Shown one piece after another: positions 53,531-64,000 of a DNA stretch of 64,000 bases. Within the stretch, counting starts at the first letter, position 1; each line of letters begins with the position of its first letter. The stretch lies in NCBI RefSeq assembly GCF_033807575.1, contig NC_084720.1, forward strand, positions 17,615,570-17,679,569, in the 5' to 3' direction. Origin of the DNA: Cydia pomonella (lineage: Eukaryota; Arthropoda; Insecta; Lepidoptera; Tortricidae). Under the pieces are notes generated by a model that saw nothing but the letters and a program-made list of their open reading frames with translations, made no database searches and was not told the origin of the DNA. Position numbers and translations under genes: made by a program.

Positions 53531-53793
53531 ACTATTTTTTGATTGGCGATTTTTATTTTACTTATAAAAATAATTCAGCAAAACACTTCGCTACCGAGAA
53601 CGTATTTATTTATTCAACAAGTAATATAATGACAAACAGTAAAATTAAAAAAAAAAAAAAAAACAGTAAAATTAGGTCTTAAAGTAAAAATAACAAAAGT
53701 GACGTTTTTGGTTGAAAAAAATTAATGCCACTTGACACTGAGAAATCAGTATCGGATCGAATAACTGAAATTCAAATACGCCTGTGAATTAAC

Positions 53794-54125
53794 TTCTTCT
53801 TCTTCCTCGCGTTGTCCCGGCATTTTGCCACGGCTCATGGGAGCCTGGGGTCCGCTTGACAACTAATCCCAAGATTTGGCGTAGGCACTAGTTTTTACGA
53901 AAGCGACTGCCATCTGACCTTCCAACCCAGAGGGGTAAACTAGGCCTTGTTGGGATTAGTCCGGTTTCCTCACGATGTTTTCCTTCACCGAAAAGCGACT
54001 GGTAAATATCAAATGATATTTCGTACGTAAGTTCCGAAAAACTCATTGGTACGAGCCAGGGTTTGAACCCGCGACCTCCGGATTGCAAGTCGCACGCTCT
54101 TACCGCTAGGCCACCAGCGCTTTTT
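53794..54125 (-). mobile_element. SINE-A, full length, 17-bp TSD
   Basis: Complete reverse-oriented SINE-A. Identical 17-bp flanks at 53777-53793 and 54126-54142 (core CGCCTGTGAATTAAC). Confidence 0.95.
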
Positions 54126-54181
54126 TACGCCTGTGAATTAACAGTACAGCAAAATCGTTTTATAGCACTAAAAAACATAAT

Positions 54182-54434
54182 ATCGGTACGATTCGAAGAA
54201 TGAGATACGATAACGATAAGTTCTAGTTTAGATAAGTTCTCATTTAGATATCGTTTGTATGTCGTATAATTGACAAAAGCAGCTCAATTCGAGCAACCAA
54301 CGTCACTTTGACGTTAGAAATATCGTAGATAGATATTACTGGGATCACAGCGGAATCGCCAATTTTGACATGTCGTTTAGTTATATATCTTCTAAAGATC
54401 TTAAACGTGTCTTAATCATTCTTCGAATCGGGCC
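54182..54434. repeat. MITE with CGGCCCGATTCGAAGAAT ends, copy 2 (reverse)
   Basis: GAGATACGATAACGATAAG at the left and CGAATCGGGCCG at the right give the mirror order of 33594-33853. TAT stands on both sides. Confidence 0.75.
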
Positions 54435-54663
54435 GTATATCTTGCTAAATTTAATGATAAGATATATCAAAACTACACGCTGTATAAGTGTTTTATGGCG
54501 TACGCAAATGGAACTTTTTGTAGTCAGGTATATACAGACTTGAGACGTATATTTGACAGGTTTTCAAGTACGCTTCATGTGTTTAAACGTGTTAGACATA
54601 TGTTTTTGTGTCAGAATGTGAAGATAATATTTCGGCTTTCCATTCCCGATTGGGTATTTACTT

Positions 54664-54812
54664 ATACGGCCCGATTCGAAGAATGATTAAGACACGTTTA
54701 AGATCTTGGAAATATCTTTAAAAGATCGATAACTAAACGACATGTCATAATTGACGTTTGTTTCGATTCCGCTGTGATCCCAATAAGATCTATCTACGAT
54801 ATTTCTAACGAG
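54664..54812. repeat. MITE with CGGCCCGATTCGAAGAAT ends, copy 3 (left part)
   Basis: Follows 33594-33853 from its left end to GATATTTCTAACG and then stops; the right end is missing. Confidence 0.7.
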
Positions 54813-54879
54813 TGGTTATTGTTCAAATACCTATAGGCTAAAATGTTATCAAATTATTTAAGTTAAAGTTAGTTACCCA

Positions 54880-54965
54880 AAGGTTAACTGGAAGAGACCC
54901 CTCAAAGGGATAAGTTCGCCTTTGTACTTCGCTTTTCCTAATTGTATGTTACTTTTAATATATGT
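54880..54965 (+). repeat. LINE 3' UTR fragment
   Basis: CAAAGGTTAACTGGAAGAGA and GATAAGTTCGCC correspond to the start of the UTR at 59160-59325. Confidence 0.45.
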
Positions 54966-54984
54966 TTATGTATAAAAAGCGATG

Positions 54985-55665
54985 ATGACAGAGTGGATAT
55001 GACGTCCGACTTTCAATCCGGAGGTCGCGGGTTCAAATCCTGGCTCGTACCAATGAGTTTTTCGGAACTTATGTACGAAATATATTTTTTTTTATTATAC
55101 TACGTCGGTGGCAAACAAGCATACGGCCTGCCTGATGGTAAGCAGTCTCCGTAGCCTATGTACACCTGCAACTCCAGAGAAGTTACATGCGCGTTTCCGA
55201 CCCTAACCCCACCCCCCTAGTTGAGCTCTGGCAACCTTACTCACCGGCAGGAACACAACACTATGAGTAGGGTCAAGTGTTATTTGGCTGCGGTTTTCTG
55301 TAAGGTGGAGGTACTTCCCCAGTTGGGCTCTGCTCTAGATCTGGAATGACATCTGCTGTGCTGTGCTAGGGCACACAAGGCGAGATGACATTCACATTGC
55401 CCATACCTCTCTTTTAGACGTAGTTTAAGGACATACCCGGGTCCAAATTTTAATAAAAAAATTAATTTGGGGAATTTGATATTCATCACTAGCTTTTCAG
55501 TGAAGAAAAACATCGTGAGGAAATCCGCGAAGAAATGCAAAGGTGTATGTGATGTCCCCAATCCTTCTTGGGCTAGCGTGGGGATTATAGCCCGAGTACT
55601 CGTGCTTGAGAGGCCTTTTTCCAGCAGTGGGGCTTATATAGGCTGAATTATTATTATTATTATGG
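54985..55665 (+). mobile_element. SINE-C interrupted by SINE-B
   Basis: The head (54985-55085) has AGTGGATATGACGTCCGACT, the B box and CTTATGTACGAAATAT. After the insertion the copy resumes at about 55475 with GATATTCATCACTAGC and the SINE-C tail, ending in (ATT)n. The two parts are contiguous when compared with 34694-34975. Confidence 0.8.
55086..55447 (-). mobile_element. SINE-B, long copy nested in SINE-C
   Basis: The poly(T) start and TACTACGTCGGTGGCAAAC through ACATACCCGGGTCC correspond to the long copy at 43667-44027. It inserted into the middle of SINE-C and is therefore younger. Confidence 0.85.
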
Positions 55666-55739
55666 TATAAGCGTTTACTACTAGTTGTTATTGTTGTGTG
55701 TAGTGTTGATGTTGTTGTTGTATTTTGTTGTTGTTAGAG

Positions 55740-56003
55740 AAAGTAAAGCCCACAGATGCAGTTGGTTGGGCTACCTTGAGGAAATGGTTGAAGATTGGAA
55801 CGTAAGAAGAGCGTAGCTGGGTCGCCTAGCAGGGGGACGTCCTATTGGACGCCCTAGATATCGCTGGAGTGACATGGTGGAAGCGGATCTGCACGAACTG
55901 CGAGTCAACAGTTAGCGAGAAGTCGCACAGGACCGAGAAAAGTGGCGCTGTCTTGTGTCGGAGGCCAAGTCTCATTTTGGGTCAGACAACGGAGTAAATA
56001 AGT
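55740..56003 (+). pseudogene. RTE-type LINE C-terminal remnant
   Basis: The plus strand reads WLGYLEEM, then GRPIGRPRYRWSDMVEADLH, then, after a stop, REVAQDREKWRCLVSEAKSH. This is the typical C-terminus of RTE-clade LINE proteins (GRPxxRW..V..DL...AxDRxxWR). Two in-frame stops make it a pseudogene. Confidence 0.7.
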
Positions 56004-56448
56004 AAGTTATGTTGTTTTGTTAAAACTCCCATACAAGCTATTAAAACAGTGATCCTATTTTCCTCAACTATTAAACGGGACACGACCCAATATGACCCAA
56101 AAACAATTTTAACACAACCATTAATTAACAAAATCACACCAACTACAATAAAATTAAAAGCACTGAACACATCAAGACCGTAAATTTTATTACAAAACTT
56201 TTAATCACCCCTTACATTGAAATAGTTGATCAGAGTAAACTACTAGCGAATATGACCCTTATATTAATGAGAATAAGGTGTGTGTATAACGTATCTAATT
56301 TAACGCGTTCCACTACAGGGTGTTACTGAATCTGCGTCTGTGAGTGAGATAGCATTGGGTTTATGACGTCATAAAATATTTTATGTCTCCTTCGGTTTGG
56401 AGCTCCTATACAGATTACTTAATCCTTAGGGTAGAGATATGCCTATCA

Positions 56449-56726
56449 GCCCAATTCGAAGAATGATTAAGACACGTTTAAGATCTTGGAAAGATGTTTA
56501 AAAGATCGATAACTAAACGACATGTCAAATATGACGTTTATTTCGACTCCGATGTGATCCCAATAAGATCTATTTACGATATTTCTAACGTCAAAGTCAG
56601 TCAGTGACATTGGTTGCCCGAATCGAGCTACTTCTGTCAATTATACGACACACAAAAGATATCTAAATGAGAACTTATCTAAACCAGAACGTATCGTTAT
56701 CGTATCTCATTCTTCGTAATCGGGTC
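56449..56726. repeat. MITE with CGGCCCGATTCGAAGAAT ends, copy 4
   Basis: Near full length; the left end is AGCCCAATTCGAAGAATG and the right end CTTCGTAATCGGGTCG, with a small TCAGTCAG insertion near 56596. Confidence 0.75.
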
Positions 56727-56759
56727 GAAATGTAGAAAAAAAAAAACATTTATTGAATT

Positions 56760-56900
56760 CTAATAGGCCCGGGCCTAGGGCCCCAGGCAACTTGGCAATT
56801 TTTTGAGATGGAGAGGGGGGCCCCGAGAAATTTAGAGGGGGGAGGCTGGAATTCCAAGAGCCATACCAAGGGCTCTAAACCTGGGCCTGTATAGCACTGT
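56760..56900. repeat. GC-rich repeat-like segment
   Basis: AGGCCCGGGCCTAGGGCCCC at the left and CTAAACCTGGGCCT at the right can pair, resembling GC-rich hAT MITEs such as 6197-6389. No clear TSD was found. Confidence 0.4.
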
Positions 56901-57261
56901 TAGATTGCCTCTTACTTTAGGTACTTACAGCTCTTATGTAAATAATAATCCATACGTTTGAGCTAACAATTATAATTTTAAAAAATACATTTCCTGTCCC
57001 TAAAGTGGGATTTTTTTTCATACAATAGCGCAAACGAATTATGTGAAACTTTGGTATCTTAACTGTAATAAATCTTTCGAGTATTTTTTTATTCTTTTTT
57101 GCCTACCAGTAGGCACATATTTTCCGATAATATATCCCGCCGAGTTTCCTACGCTGGAAAATTAACGAGGTTGTAGTGTATGTAGAGTTAGATTAGAAGC
57201 ATTGGTAGTTTTTGACATTCCTTAATAATCTCTTTCCCTTGGCCATACATAATATGTAGTA
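56901..57261. other. No gene seen
   Basis: AT-rich spacer without recognised features. Confidence 0.35.
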
Positions 57262-57400
57262 CTCATAGTTTTGTGTTCCTGCCGGTGAGTAAGGTTGCCA
57301 GAGCTCAACGGGGTGCGGAGTGTTAGGGTCGGCAACGCGCATGTGCTTACCATCAGGCGGGCCGGTATGCTTGTTTGCCACCGACGTAGTATTTAAAAAA
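57262..57400 (+). repeat. SINE-B tail fragment
   Basis: GTTCCTGCCGGTGAGTAAGG, GGTCGGCAACGCGCATGT and GCCGGTATGCTTGTTTGCCA are followed by TATTTAAAAAAA. A piece between CGCGCATGT and GCTTACC is deleted. Confidence 0.7.
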
Positions 57401-58179
57401 ATCAGATTGTTGAAGAACGACCTAAGTACATTTTAATATGCACATTGTTTGTTTAAAATTATGAATAAAGATTTTTACTATTTAGAGTATATCTTTTTCA
57501 CCATCCAAACTTTGTCAAAATAAAATTGGTCTCTAATGATATTACTTGATAGACGCTGAAAGGACACAACAAGACTACAAGGTGCGTTCAGCGAGAACAT
57601 TTTAGATTCGTTCCTTGTTTTTGTGGTGGAGTGGAGTATCTGCTTCCACGTTATACAATCCGTGGCCCGGCTTGGTATGCTAAGCTGCAGGATTCAGCAG
57701 GAATCTCAAATGATGGCAACGTTTGAGATACGTTCCAGATTTGTTTTATTTCGTCTCGCCTGTATTATCTATAAAGCTGGATAATGCTCGGTATAGTAAA
57801 TATTTGGGTAAAAGTTTTATTTCCATTACGTTTAGAAATATCTGAATTTTAGAGAAAATCGAAAAAGGAGAAGGAATATTAAATATAGTCTCAACACAGT
57901 CTCACAATACAATTTTTCAGTTGATACGAAAAAAAACCGACTTCAAAAAAAATATCACCCTTATCCCTATCAGCGGTAGAAAGCAGTTGCTGTGGCCGAA
58001 AACGGCTAGGAGACGATGATGATATGCTACCAATTGATATGTTTGAATTTAGTGCCAAGCCATTTTTTGATGTCGGTTAAACGGGTGCACATTTTTATGA
58101 GAGGTCGATTAACCGCGCCCGCAGTTTTCTAATTTTCCGCCTTCTTCTACTAATAAATTGGTTTGTCTGACAATAATTT
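57401..58179. other. No gene seen
   Basis: No coding or duplicated block was identified. Confidence 0.35.
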
Positions 58180-58395
58180 TAGGGACCCTATTACTAAGAC
58201 TCCGCTGTCTGTCCGTCAGTCTGTCTGTCTGTCCATCTGTCACCAAGCTGTATCTCATGAACCGTGATAGCTAGACAGTTGAAATTTTCACAGATGATGT
58301 ATTTCTGTTGCCGCTATAATAAAAAGTACTAAAAAGTACGGAAGCCTCGGTGGGCGAGTCCGACTCGCACTTATTCCGCTTTTAATTATAAGGCA
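58180..58395 (+). repeat. Repeat, second copy of 6780-6960
   Basis: GACTCCGCTGTCTGTCCGTC, AACCGTGATAG, TTGAAATTTTCACAGATGAT and CTCGGTGGGCGAGTC occur in the same order as the first copy. Confidence 0.65.
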
Positions 58396-58883
58396 AACTA
58401 AAATCAGAGGTACTAGATGGCGCTGTAGTGAAATCTTCGCAAGTGGGGCGAAAGTTCTTATATCAGGATCTGAAAAAAAAAGACAAACTGTAGAAACTTA
58501 ACCTCAAACTAAAAATAAACTTATTTTTCCAATTTCAATATTTCCAACAAAACAGTCAAAAAACATCACGAAATAACCGAGAATCACAATGCTTTCAAAG
58601 GCTCACAATTCCGTGCCTACGTGCCTGAGCAACTTCATTCTAACCCTTTCCCTCCAAGCTTGAACACGGCAGTATGAAGGAGATGGCAAACTGGAATTTC
58701 TTTTATCGGATCCCGGGATGCTATTTCTTACAATCAGAGTGCAGTAAAACGCTGGAGTTATGGCACTTTTTCGTGCTCGACTGCCCTTTGCTTTCTCTAT
58801 GGTTGATTTTTTTTAGAACGCTGGCCAGTGATATGAACACATATGGTTTCTTGCATAATTGCAAATTGTTATGAGGTGCTTGT
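58396..58883. other. No gene seen
   Basis: A 66-codon frame at 58674 has no recognisable motif. Confidence 0.35.
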
Positions 58884-59055
58884 GGCCCGGAGGTCGCGGG
58901 TTCGAACCCCGGCTCGTATAAATGATTTTTTCGGAACTTATATACGAAACATTATTTGTTATTGACTAACTAGTCGCTTTTATGTGTAGGAAAACATCGC
59001 GAGGAAACCGGACTAATCCCAATAAGGTCTAGTTTTACCCTCTGGGTTGGAAGGT
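58884..59055 (+). repeat. SINE-A fragment
   Basis: Starts at the B box (GGTCGCGGGTTCGAACC) and runs to CTCTGGGTTGGAAGGT; the A box and the 3' end are missing. Confidence 0.75.
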
Positions 59056-59159
59056 TGGTATTGAATTGTCTTACTGTTGTAGACTTAAATTTTAAGGGTA
59101 TTTTAGTTTTAATTTAGTTTGCTATTTAGTTTTTTTGCACCTCCTTATTAGTTAATTTA

Positions 59160-59325
59160 AGTTTCATTTCTCCACTACCTAAAGGTTGTCTGGAAGAGAT
59201 CGCTCTGTAGCGATAAGGCCGCCTGTTGTTTACCTCTATCTTCATGTTTTTTATGTGTTTCCATGTACATTTTTTTTTCAGAGGTTGTGCAATAAAGAGG
59301 ATTTGTATTTGTATTGTATTGTTGG
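59160..59325 (+). repeat. LINE 3' UTR end with TTTGTATTGTATTG tail
   Basis: GTTGTCTGGAAGAGATCGC, CCGCCTGTTGTTTACCTCT and TGTGCAATAAAGAGG end in a short TTGTATTGTATTG run. A SINE-B fragment follows directly. Confidence 0.65.
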
Positions 59326-59327
59326 TA

Positions 59328-59460
59328 GGGCACAGGGATGTCATTCCAGATCTAGAGCAGAGCCCAACTGGGGAAGTACCTCCACCTTATAGAAAACCGT
59401 AGCCAAATAACACAAGACCCTATTCATAGTTAGTGTTGTGTTCCTGCCGGTTAGTATTGT
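59328..59460 (+). repeat. SINE-B middle fragment
   Basis: GGTAGGGCACAGGGATGTCA, AGAGCAGAGCCCAACTGGGG and GTTCCTGCCGGTTAGTA match the long SINE-B copies; the LINE-like tail is absent. Confidence 0.65.
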
Positions 59461-60104
59461 ACCAAGTGCATTAACGATATGAGTAACAACGATTACGTAG
59501 TGCACACACTACATTGAAGTGCGGATTTCAGAAATTTAATTGAGCACTTCACATAATTATGATGTGCTAATACACGCAAACAATTGCAAATGGATCGTAT
59601 TATTATTAGTTTTAATAAATGCCCGTATGACGGTAACACACTGTATATAGGTCATACTGAGCAAGTTTAACTATGGAACTACCCCCGAAATCGTGACCAA
59701 AGAGAATTCTAAACATATTCTAAAAGTTATAATTATGTGTCGAATGATGGCAGTATTTTTTTTTTTTTTTTTTTTGTGACAGAAACTGGAGCGGCGCGGG
59801 TGTCCCGTAGAAAAATATAACTACAAAAAGATAAGGAGCACCGTACTCTTACACTTGCTTGCTATTTAAATACCGTTTACAACAGCAGACTGCTCAAACA
59901 GAGCCACATCTCAACCAGAATAATATCGCAGGCCAAGCACTTGTGCAATATTTGTTTGGCCGCCTTATAGGAAACACAAATATTTTAAAATTCTATTAGT
60001 ATCGCTGTATTTACAGCTTTCTGTTTTATTTTCGAGTCCAGCTGTACTGGATTTTGAGATTGGAACACGGGAGGAGCTGAGGGCGATTTTAGTGTAAGGC
60101 GGAG
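59461..60104. other. No gene seen; 20-nt poly(T) run
   Basis: A long T run at about 59757-59776 may be the tail of a lost minus-strand retroposon. No coding signal. Confidence 0.35.
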
Positions 60105-60275
60105 GCCTGAGTGGACGCTCAAGTTGGGCGTGCAGCGGGCGGGGCCTGCGGTGTGCATGTTAAACAAATGCAAACGTATAGGAGCGGCCTCAGTGGACAC
60201 TGCTCAAGTCACTTGAGAGCCCGACGCCACGCTGTACGCCCCGCCGAACGCTCTGCTTCGAGCGTCCACTCAGGC
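60105..60275. repeat. GC-rich MITE with GCCTGAGTGGACGCTC ends
   Basis: GCCTGAGTGGACGCTC at 60105-60120 is the exact complement of the right end at 60260-60275, and a second internal pair uses GCGGGCGGGGC and GCCCCGCC. Confidence 0.7.
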
Positions 60276-60314
60276 ACTTAGAGTAGGTATAATGGCCGTA
60301 CCATGAGACTATCA

Positions 60315-60760
60315 TCTTCCTCGCGTTGTCCCAGTATTTTGACACGGCTCATGGATGCTTGGGATCCGCTTGGCAACTAATCCAAAGCATTGGCGTATGA
60401 ACTAGTTTTTACGAAAGCGACTGCCATCTGGGGCTTGCCAGAGCTCAACAAGAGCGCGGAGTGTTAGGGTCGGCAACGCGCTTGTAACTCCTCTGGAGTT
60501 GCAGGCGTACATAGGCTACGGAAACTGCTTACCATTAAGCAGGCCGTATGCTTGTTTGCCACCGACGTAGTATAAAAAAATCTGACCTTCCAACCCAGAG
60601 GGTAAACTAGCCCTAGGGACTAATCAGGTTTCCTCACGGTGTTTTCCTTCACCGAAAAGCGACTGATAAATATCAAATGTTATTTCGTACACATAAGTAA
60701 GTTTCGAAAATGCATTGGTACAAGCCGGCGTTTGAACCTGCGATCTCCAGAGTACAGCCG
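60315..60760 (-). mobile_element. SINE-A interrupted by a SINE-B tail
   Basis: Reverse-oriented SINE-A from CTTCCTCGCGTTGTCCCAG to the B-box region at about 60745. It is split at 60431-60579. Confidence 0.8.
60431..60579 (+). mobile_element. SINE-B tail insertion, TSD ATCTG
   Basis: A 5'-truncated copy (GGGCTTGCCAGAGCTCAACA to TATAAAAAA) inserted in SINE-A. ATCTG is present at 60426-60430 and 60580-60584, consistent with LINE-type target-primed insertion of a truncated copy. Confidence 0.8.
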
Positions 60761-60911
60761 TACCATGAGTTGATACTTGACGTTTACGTTACAGGTTGCA
60801 TAAAGTCGATCGCAATCCATCTCGCTCGCACTGATGAATTGGTGCGATAGAGAGGGAATTCGATTGAGTTCATGCAATTGCTAAGGCACATGTCAAATGC
60901 CAACTCGTGGT
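60761..60911. repeat. MITE-like inverted repeat
   Basis: ACCATGAGTTGATACTTGAC at the left pairs imperfectly with TGTCAAATGCCAACTCGTGGT at the right, with TCGATCGCAATC inside. Confidence 0.55.
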
Positions 60912-61504
60912 AGTTGTGTTGGTCGTAGCAATATGAAATTTATTTGTCATCAAAGCCAATCGAAAAGTAAATACTTAAGAGGAAAGGGGACGGCCGCTTC
61001 TCTTCTCTTCTAATTTACATAGTTTGATGTTATTAACCACATATATGCTCCTACGTATGACTTTTATAGATTTTTTGACTATTGTTAAAATTAGGAGCGA
61101 AAAACAGATTTCATACAAACTCCTAACTCTTATAATAATTAAACATTCGATAAAATCTAACGTCCGCATAGCTGTTGGTTGATTTACAACAAATTGTGAC
61201 AAAATATTTTTCAATAATGTTTATATCCAGAGAGGAAAATGAGGACTATTTAGGTTTGTATGGAAAGGCGATTTCGCACTTTCGTCTTAAAAAACCGCTC
61301 CCATTTAATCGAGGTTACGCGCTCATTTTAAATCGACATGCTTATTATGTATACATATAAAAATTAGCACGCACTTCCATCTCGGTCACGAGTGAGAACA
61401 TGAACTTACTGGGACGTAACAACGAAGTCGTGTACAGATTCTTTTGAAAACTTTTACCCCCAAACATCTGTGTCAAATAGCTTGAATTCTAAATGGGCCG
61501 ATGG
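60912..61504. other. No gene seen
   Basis: No coding or duplicated block was identified. Confidence 0.35.
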
Positions 61505-61698
61505 GTATACCGAGGTTTTTCCGAGGGTCCACAGGTACGAGGTTCTTCAAAAAAGGAGTACTTAACTTATACAGATTTTTAAACGGTTGGCAACGCACAT
61601 GTAACATCTCTGGAGTTGCAGACGTCTATAGGCTGCGGTGACTGCTTACCATTAGGCGGGCCGTATGCTTGTTTGCCACCGTCGTGGTATTAAAAAAA
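61505..61698 (+). pseudogene. LINE 3' end, copy of 16505-16863
   Basis: GAGGTTTTTCCGAGGGTCCA encodes a degraded EVFPRV phrase, followed by GAGGTTCTTCAAAAAAGGAG (the FFKKG region) and the 3' UTR GCCGTATGCTTGTTTGCCAC with TATTAAAAAAA. Only the last few codons and the UTR are kept. Confidence 0.7.
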
Positions 61699-61724
61699 TG
61701 GATCAACTATTAAGATCAAAGTCA

Positions 61725-61780
61725 AAGTCAATATATTCTTTATTCAAATAGGCCTAGCAACAAACACTTTTAAATCGGTC
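61725..61780 (-). repeat. LINE 3' end fragment, family of 17298-18343
   Basis: Short (AAAGTC)n followed by TATATTCTTTATTCAAATAG and GCCTAGCAACAAACACTTTT matches 17310-17365. Confidence 0.75.
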
Positions 61781-62009
61781 TGTGACCGTACCGTCATTCG
61801 GCTCTAACTTGCGCCCGGTAAAGGCTATTGCACACGTGCAACGTTACGTGAGCGGCGTCCCGACCGTGTGGGGTGCCCTTATAGCCGAGATTTATCGTCA
61901 GGAAATCAAAAGATTTTAGTGCGTTTTATACTGCAACAGTAGTCGGTTAAATATTACCAATTACAGAACACGTTACTAATCTTAATTTAGTAACTTAGTT
62001 TTTTATTAC

Positions 62010-62285
62010 GAAAGCTGGTGGCTTTATTCCGGTGAGGACGTGCGACTTTCAGTCCGGAGGCCGCGGGCTCAAACCCCGGCTCGTACCAAGTTTTTGGAAC
62101 TTATGTACGGAATATCATTTGATATTTACCAGTCGCTTTTAGGTAAAAGAAAACATGGAGAAGAAACCGGACTAACCCCAATAAGGCCTAGTTGGAAGGT
62201 CAGATGGCAATCGCTTTCGCAAAAAAACGAATCCCTACGACAATTCTGGGGTTTCCAGCTCGCATGATTCGTGGCACTGTTCCAT
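62010..62285 (+). mobile_element. SINE-A, diverged
   Basis: AAGCTGGTGGC, GTGCGACTTTCAGTCCGGAG, a B box (GGCCGCGGGCTCAAACCCC) and CATTTGATATTTACCAGTCG are recognisable; the middle has deletions and the 3' end is eroded. Confidence 0.75.
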
Positions 62286-62444
62286 AAAATCGTTCTCGAC
62301 TTTTCCTAGCTGGATTTTGACCCTAGATGTTTTTTTATATGAGTTTAATATTACCATTACCTGTGTCTGTACGTTTTGCTTTTATTGATATTCTGTTTAT
62401 TTATTTTTTAAGAACAAGCTTACTTCAAACAACATTAAAAAAGT

Positions 62445-63085
62445 GGCCAAGTGCGAGTCGGACTCGCCCATGAAGGGTTCCGTACCATTTATGACGTATT
62501 AAAAAAACTACTTACTAGATCTGGTTCAAACCAATTTTCGTTGGAAGTTTGCATGGTAATGTATATCATATATTTTTTTTAGATTTTTCATTCCGTTATT
62601 TTAGAAGTTACAGGGGAGGGGGGGGACACACTTTTTTTCACTTTGGAAGTGTCTCTCGCGCAAACTATTCAGTTTAGAAAAAAATGATATTAGAAACCTA
62701 AATATCATTTTTGAAGACCTATCCTTAGATACCCCACACGTATGGGTTTGATGAAAAATTTTTTTTTTTAAATTTATATGACGTATTAAAAAAAACTACT
62801 TACTAGATCTCATTCGAACCAATTTTCGGTGGAAGTTTGCATGGCAATGTATATCATATATTTTTTTTAGATTTTTCATTCTGTTATTTTAGAAGTTACG
62901 GGGGGGGGGGGGGGGGGACACTTTTTACCACTTTGGAAGTGTCTCTCGCGCAAACTATTCAGTTTAGAAAAAAATGATATTAGAAACCTCAATATCATTT
63001 TTAAAGACCTATCCATAGATACCCCACACGTATGGGTTTGATGAAAAAAGATTTTTTGAGTTTCAGTTCAGTTCAGGAACCCTAA
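62445..63085 (+). mobile_element. AGGGTTCCGTA-ended MITE with two internal units
   Basis: The left end CGGACTCGCCCATGAAGGG leads to units at 62493 and 62780 (287-bp period), each with a long G tract. The right part is truncated after GAGTTTCAGTTCAG, but GGAACCCTAAA remains. Confidence 0.85.
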
Positions 63086-63715
63086 AAACGGCAAAAGAAT
63101 ACGCCGTTAACAGACGCCTAGCATAGAAAATTGGCAACATTAAAAACCAAAAACAAAACGGTCGGACACAGATAATATCTTTATCATTCCGTCTCCAAAC
63201 TTTCGTTACGATTGGTTAAGTTTTGGAGGAGGAAAATGTCGAGAACGAAACCTCAATTTAAGAGATTTTTACGCAGGGTTTTTTGCCTAAGCTGCAGCTG
63301 TCCTTATCGCACTAATTTTAGGAGGCTCCCCATCAGTGCGACGGAGATATTTACCTAAAATTTCTGAGTAGGGGCTCACCTATCATCGACAAAGAGAAAA
63401 GTACATTTCCAGCAATCATAACCAGACATAACAAATAAAGGTACCTTCTGAATCGCGCAGGGCCATAAATTCCCTGCCGCATGATTTCCCGCTTTGATCG
63501 GGGGCCATACAACGAGTGATATACGCGAAAATGGGGACTTTTGGCGTTGAGCTGTAAATAGGTCATCAATGTATCAAAATCTTTTCTAGCATAAGGTTAT
63601 GCGCCTTTCCAGGGACATTTCTCGAACCATATTAGGCTTATAATTAGTTTGTTGTCATGAAAACCGATACGAATAGACAGTTTGTGGACTAAATACCTAT
63701 TAGTCTAATAAGGTA
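63086..63715. other. No gene seen
   Basis: No coding or duplicated block was identified. Confidence 0.35.
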
Positions 63716-63886
63716 GAAGTACTAGTGCTCGACACTGCACTGGTCACCGACATGGGCACTTTATTTCATGGAAATATAGGTTAAATTTGAACAACGAAGA
63801 TTTTTCTGTATTCGAACTTAATCCTTGTCACTTTGACATAAAGTGCCCATGTCGAGTACTAGTGCAGCGTCGAGCACTAGTACTTC
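63716..63886. repeat. Snap-back MITE with GAAGTACTAGTGCTCGAC ends
   Basis: Arms of about 48 bp (GAAGTACTAGTGCTCGAC, CGACATGGGCACTTTA) are near-perfect complements around a 75-bp AT-rich core. Confidence 0.8.
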
Positions 63887-64000
63887 TTCCTTACCGTTCG
63901 AGAAGTGGGCCCTATAGACATTATAAGATAATAATTAAGAGTCAAAATGCTGGGCAAAGGCTTATAAAATAAATGTACTGTAAAGTTTTGCTTTAGAACT

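Overview
The window looks like repeat-dense intergenic or intronic DNA from a lepidopteran (moth or butterfly) nuclear genome. The basis is AT-rich sequence, intronless coding remnants belonging mostly to transposons, and dozens of copies of tRNA-derived SINEs, LINE 3' ends and snap-back MITEs of kinds I recognise from Lepidoptera. The taxonomic call rests on remembered repeat families, not on a database search. There is no sign of bacterial operons, rRNA genes or CRISPR arrays.

Only one gene is plausibly a host gene: an intronless TREX-like DEDDh 3'-5' exonuclease reading frame at 11217-12056 (+). Its motif I has lost the catalytic glutamate (D-L-G instead of D-L-E). A young SINE with a perfect 21-bp target-site duplication (TSD) lies just upstream.

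The largest element is a minus-strand Ty3/gypsy retrotransposon of CsRn1/Kabuki type at about 27485-32417. It keeps the C-terminal part of gag with a CHCC zinc knuckle, an intact 1065-codon pol (protease, RT, RNase H, integrase, GPY/F) and a third small ORF. gag and pol are linked by a textbook -1 frameshift signal: a GGGAAAC heptamer against the gag stop, followed by a hairpin and a possible pseudoknot. The third ORF encodes 98 aa with a myristoylation-type N-terminus, one membrane segment and a polybasic cluster. The 5' LTR and start of gag are gone, yet the element is flanked by CGCT on both sides inside a split palindromic MITE.

Region by region: 0-9 kb holds SINEs, a large palindromic MITE, a tandem pair of CAG-flanked MITEs, LINE ends and hAT-type MITEs with exact 8-bp TSDs. 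9.8-13.7 kb holds two SINEs, the TREX-like gene and a frameshifted LINE 3' end with an endonuclease-like C-terminus. 13.7-27 kb is AT-rich with LINE fragments, MITEs and SINEs. 27.3-32.5 kb is the LTR element. 32.5-48 kb holds LINE 3' ends, MITEs, a tRNA-like cloverleaf and a MITE family whose inner ~290-bp unit is tandemly amplified. 49-64 kb contains a second hAT-type MITE, nested SINEs, LINE C-terminal remnants and more snap-back elements.

The elements read as layers. SINEs share heads but swap tails, one SINE tail equals a LINE 3' end, and several insertions sit inside older ones, so relative ages can be read directly from the sequence.
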